Origin: Metabacillus sp. B2-18
Lineage (GTDB): Bacteria > Bacillota > Bacilli > Bacillales > Bacillaceae
Assembly (NCBI RefSeq): GCF_021117275.1
Contig: NZ_CP088245.1
Coordinates: forward strand, 1,587,501 to 1,651,500
Length of the DNA stretch: 64,000 nucleotides
Reading direction: 5' to 3'
Shown: piece after piece, positions 8,135 to 16,324 of the stretch
Numbering within the stretch: position 1 is the first letter of the stretch
Layout: the number at the start of each line of letters is the position of its first letter
Notes under the pieces: model-generated
Told to the model about the DNA's origin: nothing
The model's database searches: none
What the model saw: only the letters and a program-made list of their open reading frames with translations
Translations under genes and position numbers: made by a program

Positions 8135-9718
8135 TTATTGGCATCCAATTTCCTCTTTTACTTTATTTCTTTTTATTGCTTTCTGCATTTTTTTACAGTT
8201 ATGTGCAACGCAAAGAAGCCCCCATTCAATCGTATTTTTTTGGAGGCCACGCATCGAAAAGCGTCTGAACTGCTGATTATGTTTTATTTGTCCAAATACA
8301 CTTTCCACATCACATTTTCGTTGGCTATATAATTTTTTTCCTTCTTCACTCTGAAGACGTTCACGAATCTCTTTTCGTTGTCTTTGATTTTCTAGAGATA
8401 TTGTAATTGTTTTTTGTTCTTTTCCTTTTGCACAAGTTTTTTGGAAAGGGCAGCCTGCACATTCAAAACATGAATATTTTCTTTTAATTGAAACATATTC
8501 ATTTTCAGAAGTTTTTGAGGTTTCATACTGGAATACAAGGCTTTGCTTGTTTGCACATATAAACTCATCTAGTTCCTCATCGTACTCCATATTTTCTACA
8601 CGTTCGATTTTCTTTTTCCAGTTTCTTTTTTGTTCTTGATCAAATGTATTATATTTTATGTACGCTGTTCGTCCTTCTCTTTCTAAAAAGTCATAGTTTT
8701 CCTCACTACCATAACCAGAATCGGCAACTATTTTTTCTGGTTTCACTCCGTGCTCCTCCAGGTGTTGAAGATGAGGGATCAAGCAGCCTGGATCACCTGC
8801 TCTTTGATGTAGAGAGAAACCTGTAATAAATTGACCTTCTGTTCCTGTTTGTACATTATATCCTGGTTTTAACTGCCCATTTCGCATATGATCTTCCTTC
8901 ATTCTCATAAAAGTTGCATCATTATCTGTTTTCGAGAAACTGTTTCTTCCATTGAAAAGTTGATTTTGTTCTTCATATTTCATTTTTCGAGGAAGATAGT
9001 CTTTCTTTAATAATCGAACAGCTTTTTTTGCCTCTTTATTTTTAGGTTCTGTCTCTAAATGCTTTTCTAACTTTTTAATACTTTGTTCAATCTGTTCTGA
9101 AGTAATAGGAGTTTCTTTCAGCTTTTCTTCTAGCCCCATGGAAGGGGCGGTCTTTTCCTCATTTTCAAGGATGTGCTCAATTTGTAAAGCGAGTTGACGA
9201 TATTTATCATCTAAACTTTTTTCATATTTCTCTGTCGCTTTTCGCCAAACAAAAGTATACTGATTTGCATTTGCTTCAATCTTAGTCCCATCTACAAAAT
9301 AGTGCTCCAGCTTGACTAATCCTTTTTCACGTAGTAACTCTATAATTGAGAAGAAGACTTGATAGATAATGTCTTTCATTCGCTCTGATCGAAACCGATT
9401 GATCGTACGAAAATCAGGAGTTTGACAACCGCTTAACCACATAAAGTAGATATTTTCGGTTAGTAACTTTTCCATTTGTCTTCCTGAATAAACTTTTTGT
9501 GTATAAGCATATATGATGACTTTAAGTAACATTTTTGGGTGATATGATGGGCGTCCACCACCTTTGTAGGGTTGAACCAACAAAGTATCGTCTAGATTTT
9601 CTACAGCTTCGTGAACAATGATAGATAAATGATTTTGAGGGATGAGAATTTCAAGGTCTAATGGAAGAACTAACTGATTCATGTTATAATTAACGAAAGA
9701 GATATGATCATATTTCAT
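8135..9718 (-). CDS. IS1182-family transposase (element A)
   Basis: DDE transposase of 527 residues when started at ATG 9718 after AGAAAGGAACGA. A longer frame from 9763 starts inside a hairpin and is less likely. The N-terminal InsH-like domain (RPSYHPKMLLKVIIYAY, FMWLSGCQTPDFRTINRFR) is followed by a coiled insertion. The catalytic acidic residues are in VDGTKIEAN, VADSGYGS and DVESVFGQIKHN. A Cys cluster (CFECAGCPFQKTC) precedes the last motif. The frame is complete, so the element may be active. It lies between ykvT and the germinant receptor genes. Its termini could not be fixed. Confidence 0.9.
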   Translation of the reverse strand: MKYDHISFVNYNMNQLVLPLDLEILIPQNHLSIIVHEAVENLDDTLLVQPYKGGGRPSYHPKMLLKVIIYAYTQKVYSGRQMEKLLTENIYFMWLSGCQTPDFRTINRFRSERMKDIIYQVFFSIIELLREKGLVKLEHYFVDGTKIEANANQYTFVWRKATEKYEKSLDDKYRQLALQIEHILENEEKTAPSMGLEEKLKETPITSEQIEQSIKKLEKHLETEPKNKEAKKAVRLLKKDYLPRKMKYEEQNQLFNGRNSFSKTDNDATFMRMKEDHMRNGQLKPGYNVQTGTEGQFITGFSLHQRAGDPGCLIPHLQHLEEHGVKPEKIVADSGYGSEENYDFLEREGRTAYIKYNTFDQEQKRNWKKKIERVENMEYDEELDEFICANKQSLVFQYETSKTSENEYVSIKRKYSCFECAGCPFQKTCAKGKEQKTITISLENQRQRKEIRERLQSEEGKKLYSQRKCDVESVFGQIKHNQQFRRFSMRGLQKNTIEWGLLCVAHNCKKMQKAIKRNKVKEEIGCQ

Positions 9719-9787
9719 AAAAAAATCGTTCCTTTCTTGTATAAGGTGGTGTGGTAACTTCATTATACAAAATTGGACGATTTTTTT
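9719..9787. promoter_or_regulatory. Hairpin covering the ribosome-binding site of transposase A
   Basis: AAAAAAATCGTTCC (9719-9732) pairs with GGACGATTTTTTT (9775-9787), and inside it TTGTATAA (9737-9744) pairs with TTATACAA (9763-9770). The transposase ribosome-binding site lies in the outer stem. A transcript entering from outside would fold over it, a known way of limiting translation of insertion sequences. The inner arm also contains a TATAAT-like promoter element. Confidence 0.6.
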
Positions 9788-9859
9788 GTTTTAATTTTGT
9801 CTTTTAAAAAGTTGTTTTCGTAGATTGATGCAGATAAATATTATTTTAAATGGATAGTG

Positions 9860-9985
9860 GAATGGAGCGGAAGACACTTGACTCCTGCGGGAGGTAGAGG
9901 AAAGGCTGAGACCCCGCAGGCGAAGGCGAGGAGGCTCAGCTTCCTCCCCGCGGAAAGCAAGTGTCTGGAGCGCAATGGAACGAAC
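9860..9985. repeat. GC-rich folded intergenic repeat
   Basis: About 125 bases, far richer in GC than the flanks. Outer arms GACACTTG (9873-9880) and CAAGTGTC (9958-9965) are perfect complements. Inside, GCGGG..GAGGAA..GCTGAG pairs with CTCAGC-TTCCTC-CCCGC (9935-9951). An alternative stem CCTGCGGG/CCCGCAGG (9884-9891, 9913-9920) excludes it. TGGAGCG recurs near each end. I recall nearly the same sequence as a dispersed intergenic repeat in other Bacillaceae, but I cannot search here. No open frame. Confidence 0.7.
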
Positions 9986-10026
9986 CAGTTTTTATATTTA
10001 ACTTTATTAAAAACACTTCTTAAAAA

Positions 10027-10076
10027 AGGCTAACCCAAAGGTCTAAAATCTAGACTTTTGGGTCAGCCCCTTTTTG
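10027..10076 (+). terminator. Terminator-like hairpin before the germinant receptor operon
   Basis: GGCT-A-ACCCAAAGGTCTA pairs with TAGACTTTTGGGT-C-AGCC and is followed by CCTTTTT. No plus-strand gene precedes it apart from the folded repeat, so it may end a transcript of that repeat or isolate the operon. Confidence 0.75.
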
Positions 10077-10185
10077 CATTATAAAATACATATCCGTGAT
10101 TAAGATGAATATCTAAATCCTTTTAATAACAATCTCCTATCAGTAAGAATATTATCGCTAAATTTTGGCAACATAAGAAAAAAGT

Positions 10186-11694
10186 ATGTCAATGAAAGCG
10201 TGTGGAATGATGAATAAAATGACGTATGAAGGTGGCAGAGAAAAGCTATCATTAGTACAGGTGTTAGCAAGGTTTAGAACTTCTTCTGACTTTATTCAAT
10301 ATGAAGCCGAGACTTCACAGGTTAAGTACTGGGTATCTTACTTTAGGACAATGGTTGATATGCAGACTCTTCAAAAAAGTATTATGCCTTTTTTAAAGAG
10401 TGAGAATTGGAAAACATTAGATGATTTGCAAAAGGGAATACCAATCGAAATTATCATTATCACTATTGATACAGATGTGATTAAGGAAAAGTTATTAGAC
10501 GGCTACATTCTTATTTGCTTAACAGAGTATGGATTGCCTGGCTTATTAATTAAAGCAACAATTAATAAAGCGCGTGATGTTTCTTTACCTGAAGTTGAGT
10601 TTAGTGTGGTTGGTCCAAAAGAGGCCTTTGTTGAATCAATTGAATCTAATATTAATTTAATCCGAAAACGAATTCCAGATGAAAAACTACGTATTTTTGA
10701 ATTGAAAGTCGGTGAGCTTTCAAAAACAAAGGTAGCAATTTTATATATAGAGGGAATTGCGAATGAAGAGAATGTTCACACGGTTAAACAAAGGATTAAA
10801 AACATTGAATTTGACCAAATTAGTGACAGCTCCTTTATTACGCAAATGATTTCAGATAATCACAATTCTCCTTTTCCTCAGTTATTGGATACGGAACGCC
10901 CTGACAGGGTGTCATCGATTTTAGCTGAAGGAAAGGTTGGTGTTATGGTTGATGGATCTCCACATGTATTAATTGGACCCACAACGTTAGTGGAATTTTT
11001 TTCAGCATTTGATGACTACTTTTATAACTGGTTAAATGCATCATTTTTTAGACTGATTCGTTTGTTTGCAGTAGCATTTTCTATTTTAGTTACACCTATT
11101 TATGTTGCTACCTTAACTTACCATTACGAATTAATTCCAGGTGATTTATTAAATACTCTCATTTCATCCAGACGAGTAGTACCATTGCCGCCGATACTAG
11201 AGGCATTGTTTTTAGAATTAACGATCGAGCTTTTGCGTGAAGCTGGAGCACGCCTTCCTACTAAAGTTGGTCAAACAATTGGTATCGTTGGAGGGATTGT
11301 TATTGGAACGGCTTCTGTAGAGGCGGGTCTTACAAGTAATATTTTATTAATTATTGTTGCGCTTTCAGCACTTGCGTCTTTTACAACACCAATTTACGCT
11401 ATGGGCAACACAATCCGTATGCTTCGCTTTCCATTTTTATTATTGGCAGAATGGTTAGGGTTACTGGGATTAATGCTTTGTTTCTGTTTTCTTATGACCC
11501 ATTTGTTAAGATTAACCTCTTTAGGGAGACCTTTTTTAGAGCCAATCTATCCACCTAGAACAAAAGATATGAAAGACGCGCTAATTAGACTTCCGTTTTC
11601 CTTATTGTCAAAACGACCGTCACAATTGAGAACAAATAATCCGATAAGGTTTCCTTCTAAAAAGGCAAAAATGAATAAAGATATTGATGAATGA
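10186..11694 (+). CDS. GerA-family spore germination protein, A subunit
   Basis: First of a three-gene germinant receptor (A, B, C) of the spore inner membrane, most like GerKA by appearance. The 502-residue protein has a large N-terminal hydrophilic domain (about 1-260, with AEGKVGVMVDGSPHVLIGPTT). About five membrane segments follow between residues 285 and 460, including the conserved GIVGGIVIGTASVEAGLTS. Which nutrient it senses cannot be read from sequence. The start is uncertain because the ribosome-binding site is weak; ATG codons at 10186 and 10207 are candidates. Confidence 0.9.
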   Translation: MSMKACGMMNKMTYEGGREKLSLVQVLARFRTSSDFIQYEAETSQVKYWVSYFRTMVDMQTLQKSIMPFLKSENWKTLDDLQKGIPIEIIIITIDTDVIKEKLLDGYILICLTEYGLPGLLIKATINKARDVSLPEVEFSVVGPKEAFVESIESNINLIRKRIPDEKLRIFELKVGELSKTKVAILYIEGIANEENVHTVKQRIKNIEFDQISDSSFITQMISDNHNSPFPQLLDTERPDRVSSILAEGKVGVMVDGSPHVLIGPTTLVEFFSAFDDYFYNWLNASFFRLIRLFAVAFSILVTPIYVATLTYHYELIPGDLLNTLISSRRVVPLPPILEALFLELTIELLREAGARLPTKVGQTIGIVGGIVIGTASVEAGLTSNILLIIVALSALASFTTPIYAMGNTIRMLRFPFLLLAEWLGLLGLMLCFCFLMTHLLRLTSLGRPFLEPIYPPRTKDMKDALIRLPFSLLSKRPSQLRTNNPIRFPSKKAKMNKDIDE

Positions 11695-11712
11695 ATGAGG
11701 TGAGTGGACAAA

Positions 11713-12801
11713 ATGAAAATAGCAGAGCGTTTTCAAGTATCACATTTTTTAGTATTCTATTTGATCCACTCACTCCAATTTGGTGTAGGAGTATTAGGAT
11801 TTCAAAGGATTGTAGCAGAAAAATCAGGAAGAGATGCCTGGATCGCCGTTATTATATCAGGATTATTTGTACATATTTCAGTATGGATGATTTTTCGTAT
11901 TTTAAAAGATTTTGACGGCAACATTATTGATGTTCATAAAGAACTTTTTGGGAAATGGATCGGTGGTGCTCTTAGTACTCTTTTTGGTCTATATTTCTGT
12001 TTACTAGCGATAAATGTTTTAAATACTTATATAGAAATTATTGTAGTTTGGATGTTTCCGGATCTCAATTCTTGGTTGTTTACATCAATCTTTTTGTTAT
12101 TAGTCTACTATGTGATTAGTGGTGGATTTAGAATCGTAACAGGTATATGCTTTTTTGGAGTTGTTTTACCTAGTTATTTAATATTTACATTTTTCTTTCC
12201 AATTGAATTCTCAGATTTATCTAATCTAGCCCCACCGCTTAATCATTCTTTCAAAGATATGGCTTCTTCAACTAAGGATATGTCTTTAACAGTATTAGGG
12301 TTTGAGGCTTTGTTAGTTTATTATCCATTTATCAAACGACCGGAAAAGTCAAAAAAATGGGCACATCTCGGGGTTGCCTATAGTACATTATTGTTTACTT
12401 TAATCATGATGATCTCACTTGCTTATTTTAGTGAGGAACAATTGCAGAAAAATGTGTGGGCTACATTAACAATTTGGAAGATTGTTGAAATGCCTTTTGT
12501 GGAACGTTTTGAATATATAGGAATTGCTAACTGGTGTTTAATCATATTGCCTAACGTTTGTTTAACTTTTTGGTGTGCGAGCAGATGTCTTAAGGATACA
12601 TTTAAATTTAATCAGAGAATTTTGCTTGCACTTGTTTTGCTTTTGGCATTTTTTATCATTCCATTGATTCAAACAAGAGAGAAAATAAGCTTTTTTAATG
12701 ACTTAGTTTCACAAATAGGCTTTTATATGATGTTTGGATATATACCGATTCTTTTCTTTCTCACAGTATTGATAAAAAAAATAAAGGGGAGAAAAGCGTG
12801 A
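11713..12801 (+). CDS. GerA-family spore germination protein, B subunit (permease)
   Basis: A polytopic protein of 362 residues and about ten hydrophobic segments, of the GerB endospore germination permease family within the APC superfamily (FLVFYLIHSLQFGVGVLGFQRI at the N terminus). GerB subunits carry the germinant-binding site. I use ATG 11713, nine bases after GAGGTGA; GTG 11704 in frame touches that site. The gene ends by overlapping the C subunit start (GTGA). Confidence 0.9.
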   Translation: MKIAERFQVSHFLVFYLIHSLQFGVGVLGFQRIVAEKSGRDAWIAVIISGLFVHISVWMIFRILKDFDGNIIDVHKELFGKWIGGALSTLFGLYFCLLAINVLNTYIEIIVVWMFPDLNSWLFTSIFLLLVYYVISGGFRIVTGICFFGVVLPSYLIFTFFFPIEFSDLSNLAPPLNHSFKDMASSTKDMSLTVLGFEALLVYYPFIKRPEKSKKWAHLGVAYSTLLFTLIMMISLAYFSEEQLQKNVWATLTIWKIVEMPFVERFEYIGIANWCLIILPNVCLTFWCASRCLKDTFKFNQRILLALVLLLAFFIIPLIQTREKISFFNDLVSQIGFYMMFGYIPILFFLTVLIKKIKGRKA

Positions 12802-13877
12802 ATTGTAGGTTTGTATTCGTATCTTTGCTAATGATGACATTTCTAACAGGATGTATTGAAAAAGAAATTATAGATGATGTAAACCTTATAACAGCTATGG
12901 GCATTGATCTTGTTGAAGGAGAAGATAAGATAAAAGGATCGGCTAATATTGATACATACATTAAAGATCAACCCGTTACAGATCATGTTATTGTGGAGGA
13001 ATCTGAATTGGCGCGTGATGTTGTTTCAAACATGCAAAAACAATCACCAGATCCACTCGTGTTAGGTAAATTACAGATTGTTTTATTTGGGGAAAGTCTT
13101 GCCAAACAAGGACTTACAGAAATGGTTGATACGCTTCAGCGTGATGCTTCAATTGGTGAGCGATTATTGCTTGTTATTACAAGAGGTGAGGCAAATGCGA
13201 TTTTAGAATCAGACTTTTCGACACTCGGTGCAGCAAAATACTTAACTAACTTGGTCTTACATAACAAACTGAATAGTGACTTGCCACGAACGAATCTACA
13301 TTTGTTTCTTTATCAACATTATTCAAAGGGGCAGGATCCATTCCTTCCGATTATAAAAAAAAATGAGGGGTCCGGTAGTGTTGAAATTGATGGAATAGCG
13401 CTTTTGGATGGCAAAAAAATGGTTGGTGAAATTTCAAATGAGAAGTTGTTATTTTTTAAAGTACTAGCAGATCAGTATACAAAAGGCACTTATACAGTCA
13501 AAATGCCTGACACAGGTGAATCAGTTGGCGTTAAAAGCATAGCCTCATCACGTGAGCTAAAGGTAATTTCAACAAATCCAATTAAGGTGGAAATAAAAGT
13601 TCATATTGAGGGGGTTATAAATGAGTTTACAGGGAAGAAAATTACCCCAGAGGTAATGGGGAAAGTTGAGAAAGCCTTTAAAGATGTTGTGGAAAAAGAA
13701 TCGCTAGCTCTAATTGATAAATTTAAAGAGTTAAAAATAGATCCGATTGGAATTGGAGACGATCTCCGGTCACAGTCTCGTACATTTCTAATTGATGAGT
13801 GGCGGGAGCGAATCCCTGAGTTGGAGGTGGACTTGCAGGCGGATATAGTTATCTCTGAATCAGGTGTTATCGATTAA
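12798..13877 (+). CDS. GerA-family spore germination lipoprotein, C subunit
   Basis: Ger(x)C-family lipoprotein, 359 residues. The lipobox FLTGC puts the lipidated Cys near residue 19, followed by the family pattern of an unfolded linker, DDVNLITAMGIDLVEGEDKI and the three-domain Ger(x)C body (VLGKLQIVLFGESLAKQGL). It starts at GTG 12798 within the B-subunit stop, after AAAGGGGAG. The three genes together should form one complete receptor; the usual developmental control by sigma-G is expected but no such promoter was identified. Confidence 0.9.
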   Translation: MNCRFVFVSLLMMTFLTGCIEKEIIDDVNLITAMGIDLVEGEDKIKGSANIDTYIKDQPVTDHVIVEESELARDVVSNMQKQSPDPLVLGKLQIVLFGESLAKQGLTEMVDTLQRDASIGERLLLVITRGEANAILESDFSTLGAAKYLTNLVLHNKLNSDLPRTNLHLFLYQHYSKGQDPFLPIIKKNEGSGSVEIDGIALLDGKKMVGEISNEKLLFFKVLADQYTKGTYTVKMPDTGESVGVKSIASSRELKVISTNPIKVEIKVHIEGVINEFTGKKITPEVMGKVEKAFKDVVEKESLALIDKFKELKIDPIGIGDDLRSQSRTFLIDEWRERIPELEVDLQADIVISESGVID

Positions 13878-13989
13878 GTTTATCAATTTTGTGAATTTTG
13901 ATAAAAATAAAAGATGCTTGTTTTATTTAAAGGTGTTGTCTCATATCGTTTAGTAATGGACTAGTCTAAAGATAAGGGGACAAGACATC

Positions 13990-15315
13990 ATGAATACTTT
14001 TGTTAAAGGGACATTAATGCTTGTTATAGCAGCCTTTTTCGGTGAATGTTTAGAGTTTTTCATTAACATGATTTTGGCTCGGGAGTTAGGAGAAGAGGGA
14101 ATGGGCTTATATATGTCCATTTTACCGATTATCTTTTTTATTGTTATAATCGCCAGTTTAGAGTTGCCGATTTCTATTTCTAAATTTGTTGCTGAAAAGC
14201 ATCGTGAAACACATTTTTATATGTTGAGACATACTCTTTTGTTGACCATTATCTTTACATGTATATCTGTTGTAGCTGCTGTACTAACTATTCCACATTT
14301 ACCATTTTTAGATACCTACCATCCATATGTAAAATGGTTGTTCGTTATTCTCATACCTGTTGTGTCATTTTCATCGATTGCAAGAGGTTATTTTATGGGA
14401 GTACAACACATGGGGAAGATCGCATTTTCAAATTTCTTAAAAAAGCTAGTACAACTTGGTATTCTTTATTGGGTGTATCAATCCTTTCAGTTTCAAATTG
14501 AGCTTGCATTGCTTATTGCTTTAGCTACATTAATTGGAAGTGAGCTGCTTGTAAGTGCCTATTTAATTGCTGTCTATATTATGGAATATCAAATACTTAG
14601 CAAAGAAAATAATAAGTTCCTACGTGGAGATAAAGTGAGAAAGGCTCTTTTTTCCGTCTCTTTTCCAACTACAGGATTGAGGCTTTTTCATTCTTTTACA
14701 CATGCAATACAGCCTTTCCTTGTAAAGGGTGCTTTAGTTGCAGCTGGATTTTCTAGTATCATGGCCAATGAACATTATGGAATGCTAGCGGGTGTAGCTA
14801 TGTCAATTGGTTTCTTTCCAGCTTTTATAGGTCATTCTTTAATGGTGATGCTTATACCGAATGTGTCTGAAGCCTATGCGAATAACGATAATAACAAGTT
14901 AGTACGATTGTTACAGCAGTCAATGGTTATTACATTACTTTATGGATCTGTTTCGGTTTTTGTGATGTATATGTTTGCAGAACCACTTTCCCGCTTATTT
15001 TTTGATTCTTCAACTGCTGCATTTTATTTAAAGCTATTATGGCCGTACTTTCTTTTCCATTTTTTCATCATTCCTATGCAAGCCTATTTAATTGGTTTGG
15101 GGCTCGTCAAGGATGCCCTTTTTCATACTGTATGGTCCCATATCATTTCGTTTGGGATGATGTATGTATTAGGTTCTATGGAAGTACTGCAAATGAAAGG
15201 GATTATCTTGGGGATGAACATGGGAGCTGTGCTTCTTATGCTCATGCATTACGTAACAATTTGCAATAAGCTAGAAGTAAGTGTGTATTTTATGAAAAAA
15301 AGATATACGTATTAA
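13990..15315 (+). CDS. ykvU: Spore-associated MATE/SpoVB-like membrane protein YkvU
   Basis: A 441-residue membrane protein with about twelve hydrophobic segments, of the polysaccharide-transport/SpoVB group of the MOP superfamily (GECLEFFINMILARELGEEGMGLYM at the start). B. subtilis YkvU is a sporulation membrane protein encoded beside stoA; the same pairing is seen here. Its substrate is not known; a lipid-linked precursor is plausible from the family. GATAAGGGGA precedes ATG 13990. Confidence 0.9.
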   Translation: MNTFVKGTLMLVIAAFFGECLEFFINMILARELGEEGMGLYMSILPIIFFIVIIASLELPISISKFVAEKHRETHFYMLRHTLLLTIIFTCISVVAAVLTIPHLPFLDTYHPYVKWLFVILIPVVSFSSIARGYFMGVQHMGKIAFSNFLKKLVQLGILYWVYQSFQFQIELALLIALATLIGSELLVSAYLIAVYIMEYQILSKENNKFLRGDKVRKALFSVSFPTTGLRLFHSFTHAIQPFLVKGALVAAGFSSIMANEHYGMLAGVAMSIGFFPAFIGHSLMVMLIPNVSEAYANNDNNKLVRLLQQSMVITLLYGSVSVFVMYMFAEPLSRLFFDSSTAAFYLKLLWPYFLFHFFIIPMQAYLIGLGLVKDALFHTVWSHIISFGMMYVLGSMEVLQMKGIILGMNMGAVLLMLMHYVTICNKLEVSVYFMKKRYTY

Positions 15316-15328
15316 TTGGAGGTGGAAT

Positions 15329-15385
15329 ATGAGTAAGGGAGCTATTAACATAATCCTTTATTCATATTTTTTTGTTTTCTGGTAA
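15329..15385 (+). CDS. 18-aa hydrophobic micro-ORF between ykvU and stoA
   Basis: A very strong ribosome-binding site (TTGGAGGTGGA) lies just before ATG 15329, only 14 bases after the ykvU stop. The frame encodes MSKGAINIILYSYFFVFW: a short charged head and a single hydrophobic stretch. Size and build recall membrane-acting spore micropeptides, but there is no sequence match I can name. It could also be a leader that couples translation of stoA. Confidence 0.5.
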   Translation: MSKGAINIILYSYFFVFW

Positions 15386-15421
15386 AAGTAAGCAGAGGAT
15401 AATATCTTAAAGGGTGATTTA

Positions 15422-15925
15422 ATGAACACATTTAGCTTTTTTTTAAAGATACTGCTCATCATTTTTATTGTTTTTCCTGTTTTTAGCGATAGCTCGCTTG
15501 CTCTTGAAAAAGGAGAAAAAGCAATTGATTTCACATTGAAAACGACAGAAGATATTGAATTCAATTTAGAATCCCTAAAAGGAAAAGTAATTGTTCTTAC
15601 ATTTTGGACTACTTGGTGTTCTTATTGTCAGGAAGAAATGGCGGAATTGAAGAAGTTTTATATAGGGGAAAAATCAAAGGATATTGAGGTAATTGGAGTT
15701 AACATTACATCTTCAGAAAACAGTCAAAAAGAAGTTATCCAATTTGTGAAGCAATCAAAATTACCGTTTTCAGTTGCTTTAGATGTAAATGGAGAGGTTT
15801 CAAAGAGTTATCAAGTCATTGGAATTCCTACGAATTATATAATAGATAAAACTGGAACAATTAAAGACAAAATATTAGGACCTGTAACTGCTGAAAGGTT
15901 ACATCAGGCATTATTAGATCTTTAG
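15422..15925 (+). CDS. stoA: Thiol-disulfide oxidoreductase StoA
   Basis: A 167-residue, membrane-anchored thioredoxin-fold protein (TlpA/ResA type). The N-terminal hydrophobic segment (about 5-25) is a signal anchor. The active site WTTWCSYCQEE near residue 62 has the CXXC pair as CSYC, and the cis-proline loop is GIPTNYII. In B. subtilis StoA keeps penicillin-binding proteins such as SpoVD reduced during cortex synthesis. ATG 15422 follows AAGGGTG. It sits directly downstream of ykvU as in B. subtilis. Confidence 0.9.
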   Translation: MNTFSFFLKILLIIFIVFPVFSDSSLALEKGEKAIDFTLKTTEDIEFNLESLKGKVIVLTFWTTWCSYCQEEMAELKKFYIGEKSKDIEVIGVNITSSENSQKEVIQFVKQSKLPFSVALDVNGEVSKSYQVIGIPTNYIIDKTGTIKDKILGPVTAERLHQALLDL

Positions 15926-16034
15926 GTCACTTTTAAATTAACATGATAAATATTAATAAACTTATTGTTAATGGTTTGGCTAATAGTGGTTTTTCTCACA
16001 GATTAAATTAAATTTAATATCATTTATTTAAGGG

Positions 16035-16080
16035 AGTACAGTTAGTGACAAGGATTCTTGCATTAACTGTACTTTCTTTT
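16035..16080 (+). terminator. Terminator downstream of stoA
   Basis: AGTACAGTTA and TAACTGTACT, with inner CAAG/CTTG, make a stem followed by TTCTTTTT. Confidence 0.85.
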
Positions 16081-16149
16081 TATGCGTTTAAAAGGTTAGC
16101 ACCTTATTTAGGAGGGTATTATAACTAATTTATTGAGAACTCTTATTAT

Positions 16150-16187
16150 TAATAATTATTATCATTTAATAATTATAATAATTATTA
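16150..16187. promoter_or_regulatory. Tandem Fur-like and PerR-like boxes upstream of zosA
   Basis: TTATAATAATTATTA (16173-16187) differs from the PerR consensus TTATAATnATTATAA at one position. It ends just before the -35 element of zosA. TAATAATTATTATCA (16150-16164) differs from the Fur-type 7-1-7 box TGATAATnATTATCA at one position. In B. subtilis zosA is PerR-regulated, which favours PerR here; the second box may be a second PerR site. Confidence 0.65.
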
Positions 16188-16188
16188 C

Positions 16189-16216
16189 TTGAAAATAAAA
16201 TGTTGTTTGCTATAAT
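16189..16216 (+). promoter_or_regulatory. zosA promoter, sigma-A type
   Basis: TTGAAA (16189-16194), a 16-base spacer and TATAAT (16211-16216), with the PerR-like box directly upstream. Confidence 0.75.
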
Positions 16217-16324
16217 CAAATTATACCTTAATTTAATCATGTTTTGTTTGAATAGACCTAGAAAATTTAAAAGAATAAAGACTGTGACGATGAATGTTAT
16301 TCTCAATTAGAAAGGCGGATGATT

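Larger units (their letters stand above)
8075..9800 (-). mobile_element. IS1182-type insertion sequence A, ends approximate
   Basis: An intact IS1182-type transposase fills this stretch. I found no convincing terminal inverted repeat or target duplication on either side, so the borders are estimates between the ykvT terminator and the AT-rich DNA before the GC-rich repeat at 9860. It interrupts no recognisable gene. Confidence 0.55.

Noticed and set aside
8070..9860. Terminal inverted repeats for insertion sequence A
   Set aside because: Only weak similarity between TTTTTATATAGAAAC and TTTTTAAAAGAC was found; no target duplication could be matched, so no ends are claimed.
8022..10076. The two similar CTCAAAAGGT-type hairpins as ends of one larger mobile element
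   Set aside because: Their sequences differ at several positions and each reads as an ordinary Bacillus terminator with a T tract.
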